Positions 63,185 through 64,000 of a stretch of 64,000 nt of DNA are shown here, in pieces. Source of the stretch: Pyrocephalus nanus. Taxonomy: Eukaryota > Chordata > Aves > Passeriformes > Tyrannidae. The stretch's first letter is position 1, and each line of letters starts with the position of its first letter. The notes under the pieces were generated by a model. The model was not told the DNA's origin, did not search any database, and saw nothing but the letters and a program-made list of their open reading frames with translations. The stretch spans positions 10,484,556 to 10,548,555 of the forward strand of contig CM076261.1 of the NCBI GenBank assembly GCA_038380795.1, read 5' to 3'. The translations under genes and the position numbers were made by a program.

Positions 63185-63441
63185 AACAGACACTGGAGGC
63201 TTGGGTGGAGAGAAACCTAATGAGACTCAACAAGGGCAAAAGTAGGGTACTGCACTTGGGCAGGAATAACCCCAAGTACCAGGACAGGTTTGGGGCTGAC
63301 CTAATAGAGTGCAGCTCTGGAGAGAATGACCTGGGAGTCTTGGTGGATGACAAGTTTACCATGAGCCAGCAGTGAGCCCTTGTGGGCCAGTGGTATCCTG
63401 GGATGTATTCAAAAGAGTGTGGACAGCAGGTTGAGGTAGGT
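63185..63441 (+). mobile_element. CR1 LINE ORF2 fragment, plus strand, interrupted
   Basis: The plus-strand translation gives a clear piece of CR1 reverse transcriptase C-terminal sequence: WVERNLMRLNKGKSRVLHLG, a GRNNPKYQ segment, FGADLIE, and NDLGVLVDDKFTMSQQ. The usual Cys codon after SQQ is TGA, a stop. After that the DNA still matches CR1 (GGTATCCTGGGATG, AAAAGAGTGTGGACAGCAGG) but out of frame. The match ends at about 63441, mid-element, where unrelated sequence starts. It is an inactive copy. The 5' limit is approximate because similarity decays upstream of about 63185. Confidence 0.88.
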
Positions 63442-64000
63442 GTGAGAGACTGAAAGGTAAAAGGTCAGTGACTCAAACAATCAGCCATTTGCAAAAGCAA
63501 CAGGGTGCCTTGTTGAGGCCAGGTTTGCACACTGGAACTGAAGGGGAGGAGGAGAGTTTTTGGGTGTGTTTTGTATTTTGTGAAACCTCTGATCTGCATA
63601 AGACAGAGGGGCGCACATCCACCACGGGAGGATGACCATGGCAAACTGACATTTGTTTAACAACAAGCTGGGATTTGAACCAGGTAAGGGAAAAGGCTGG
63701 TAAGGAGCAGATCCTTTGAGTTGGGATAATGCTTTTTATCATGCCAGTGCCCTCCCTTAAGACAACTGGCGCAGGTGTAAAACTCTCTCCCACGGGGGTG
63801 AGCTATTGTGACTTTCACAAGTAGGCCTGAAGGTATTCATCCCTTCAGATGGGGAATAACTGGCTCAACTACTTTGGTGTGAGAATCTGAGGTCACATCT
63901 TAGAAGGGGTCAGAAACCATCAAAGAGCCCCTCATTTTTGGGGCCTTCCACCAGAGGGCTGTGCATGACCTACGGTGTTACATCAGACTATAAACACTGG
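63442..64000 (+). mobile_element. Probable LTR-like insertion within CR1, runs off window
   Basis: The CR1 match is broken cleanly and is followed by sequence beginning TGAGAGACTG or TGTGAGAGACTG, compatible with the TG start of an LTR. The next 550 bases are less AT-rich than most of the window and contain no CR1. TATAAA occurs at 63989-63994, a credible U3 promoter position, and a CTCF-like motif lies at 63948-63961. I do not recognise the family, and the 3' end lies outside. It could instead be older flanking sequence into which a truncated CR1 joined. Confidence 0.35.
63948..63961 (+). promoter_or_regulatory. CTCF-type core motif
   Basis: CCACCAGAGGGCTG fits the published CTCF core pattern CCASYAGRKGGC. 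It sits inside the LTR-like segment, and LTRs and other repeats are known carriers of CTCF sites in vertebrates. Binding is not shown by sequence alone. Confidence 0.4.

Noticed and set aside
1..64000. CRISPR arrays, operons, prophage or bacterial gene clusters
   Set aside because: There are no regularly spaced repeats and no dense coding. The CR1 and LTR content places the sequence in a bird genome.

Overview
The window looks like AT-rich, gene-poor nuclear DNA from a bird, most likely a neoavian and perhaps a passerine. The main evidence is repeat content. Six fragments of CR1, the dominant LINE of birds, can be read directly: minus strand at 2021-2470, 3475-4235, 32965-33097 and 43695-44010, and plus strand at 19058-19170 and 63185-63441. 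Two sequences match, from memory, well-known bird retrovirus LTR families (8350-8901 and 22550-23353, both plus strand, with no internal retroviral genes). A third LTR-like sequence starts at about 63442, inside the last CR1 copy, and runs off the window.

I found no gene that can be called with confidence. The open reading frames are short, and many overlap CR1, LTRs or low-complexity tracts. There is no bacterial-type gene organisation, no CRISPR array, and no rRNA or convincing tRNA. The window is best read as an intergenic desert or the inside of a very long intron. Several short segments look like exons because they have a pyrimidine tract plus AG, an open frame and a good GT donor. The best are 57770-57883 on the plus strand and 36375-36442 on the minus strand. 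Such pseudo-exons are common by chance in vertebrate introns, so they are listed with low confidence.

Layout: 1-2020 featureless; 2021-4235 two CR1 tails; 4236-8349 featureless; 8350-8901 solo LTR; 8902-19057 featureless with poly(T) tracts and two weak exon-like segments; 19058-19170 CR1 tail; 19171-22549 with a small hairpin; 22550-23353 second LTR; 23354-32964 with a 21-bp tandem duplication, purine and pyrimidine tracts and a (CTAT)n microsatellite; 32965-33114 CR1 piece ending in (ATC)n; 33115-43694 with two minus-strand exon-like segments and an A/C-rich tract; 43695-44010 CR1 tail; 44011-63184 with most exon-like segments, a possible retrocopy end (48482-48836), a G-quadruplex motif (56263-56286) and a near-perfect 55-bp inverted repeat (59864-59982); 63185-64000 CR1 with the LTR-like insertion.

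The strongest unexplained structure is the 119-nt foldback at 59864-59982. I did not find evidence of a new multi-gene biological system.
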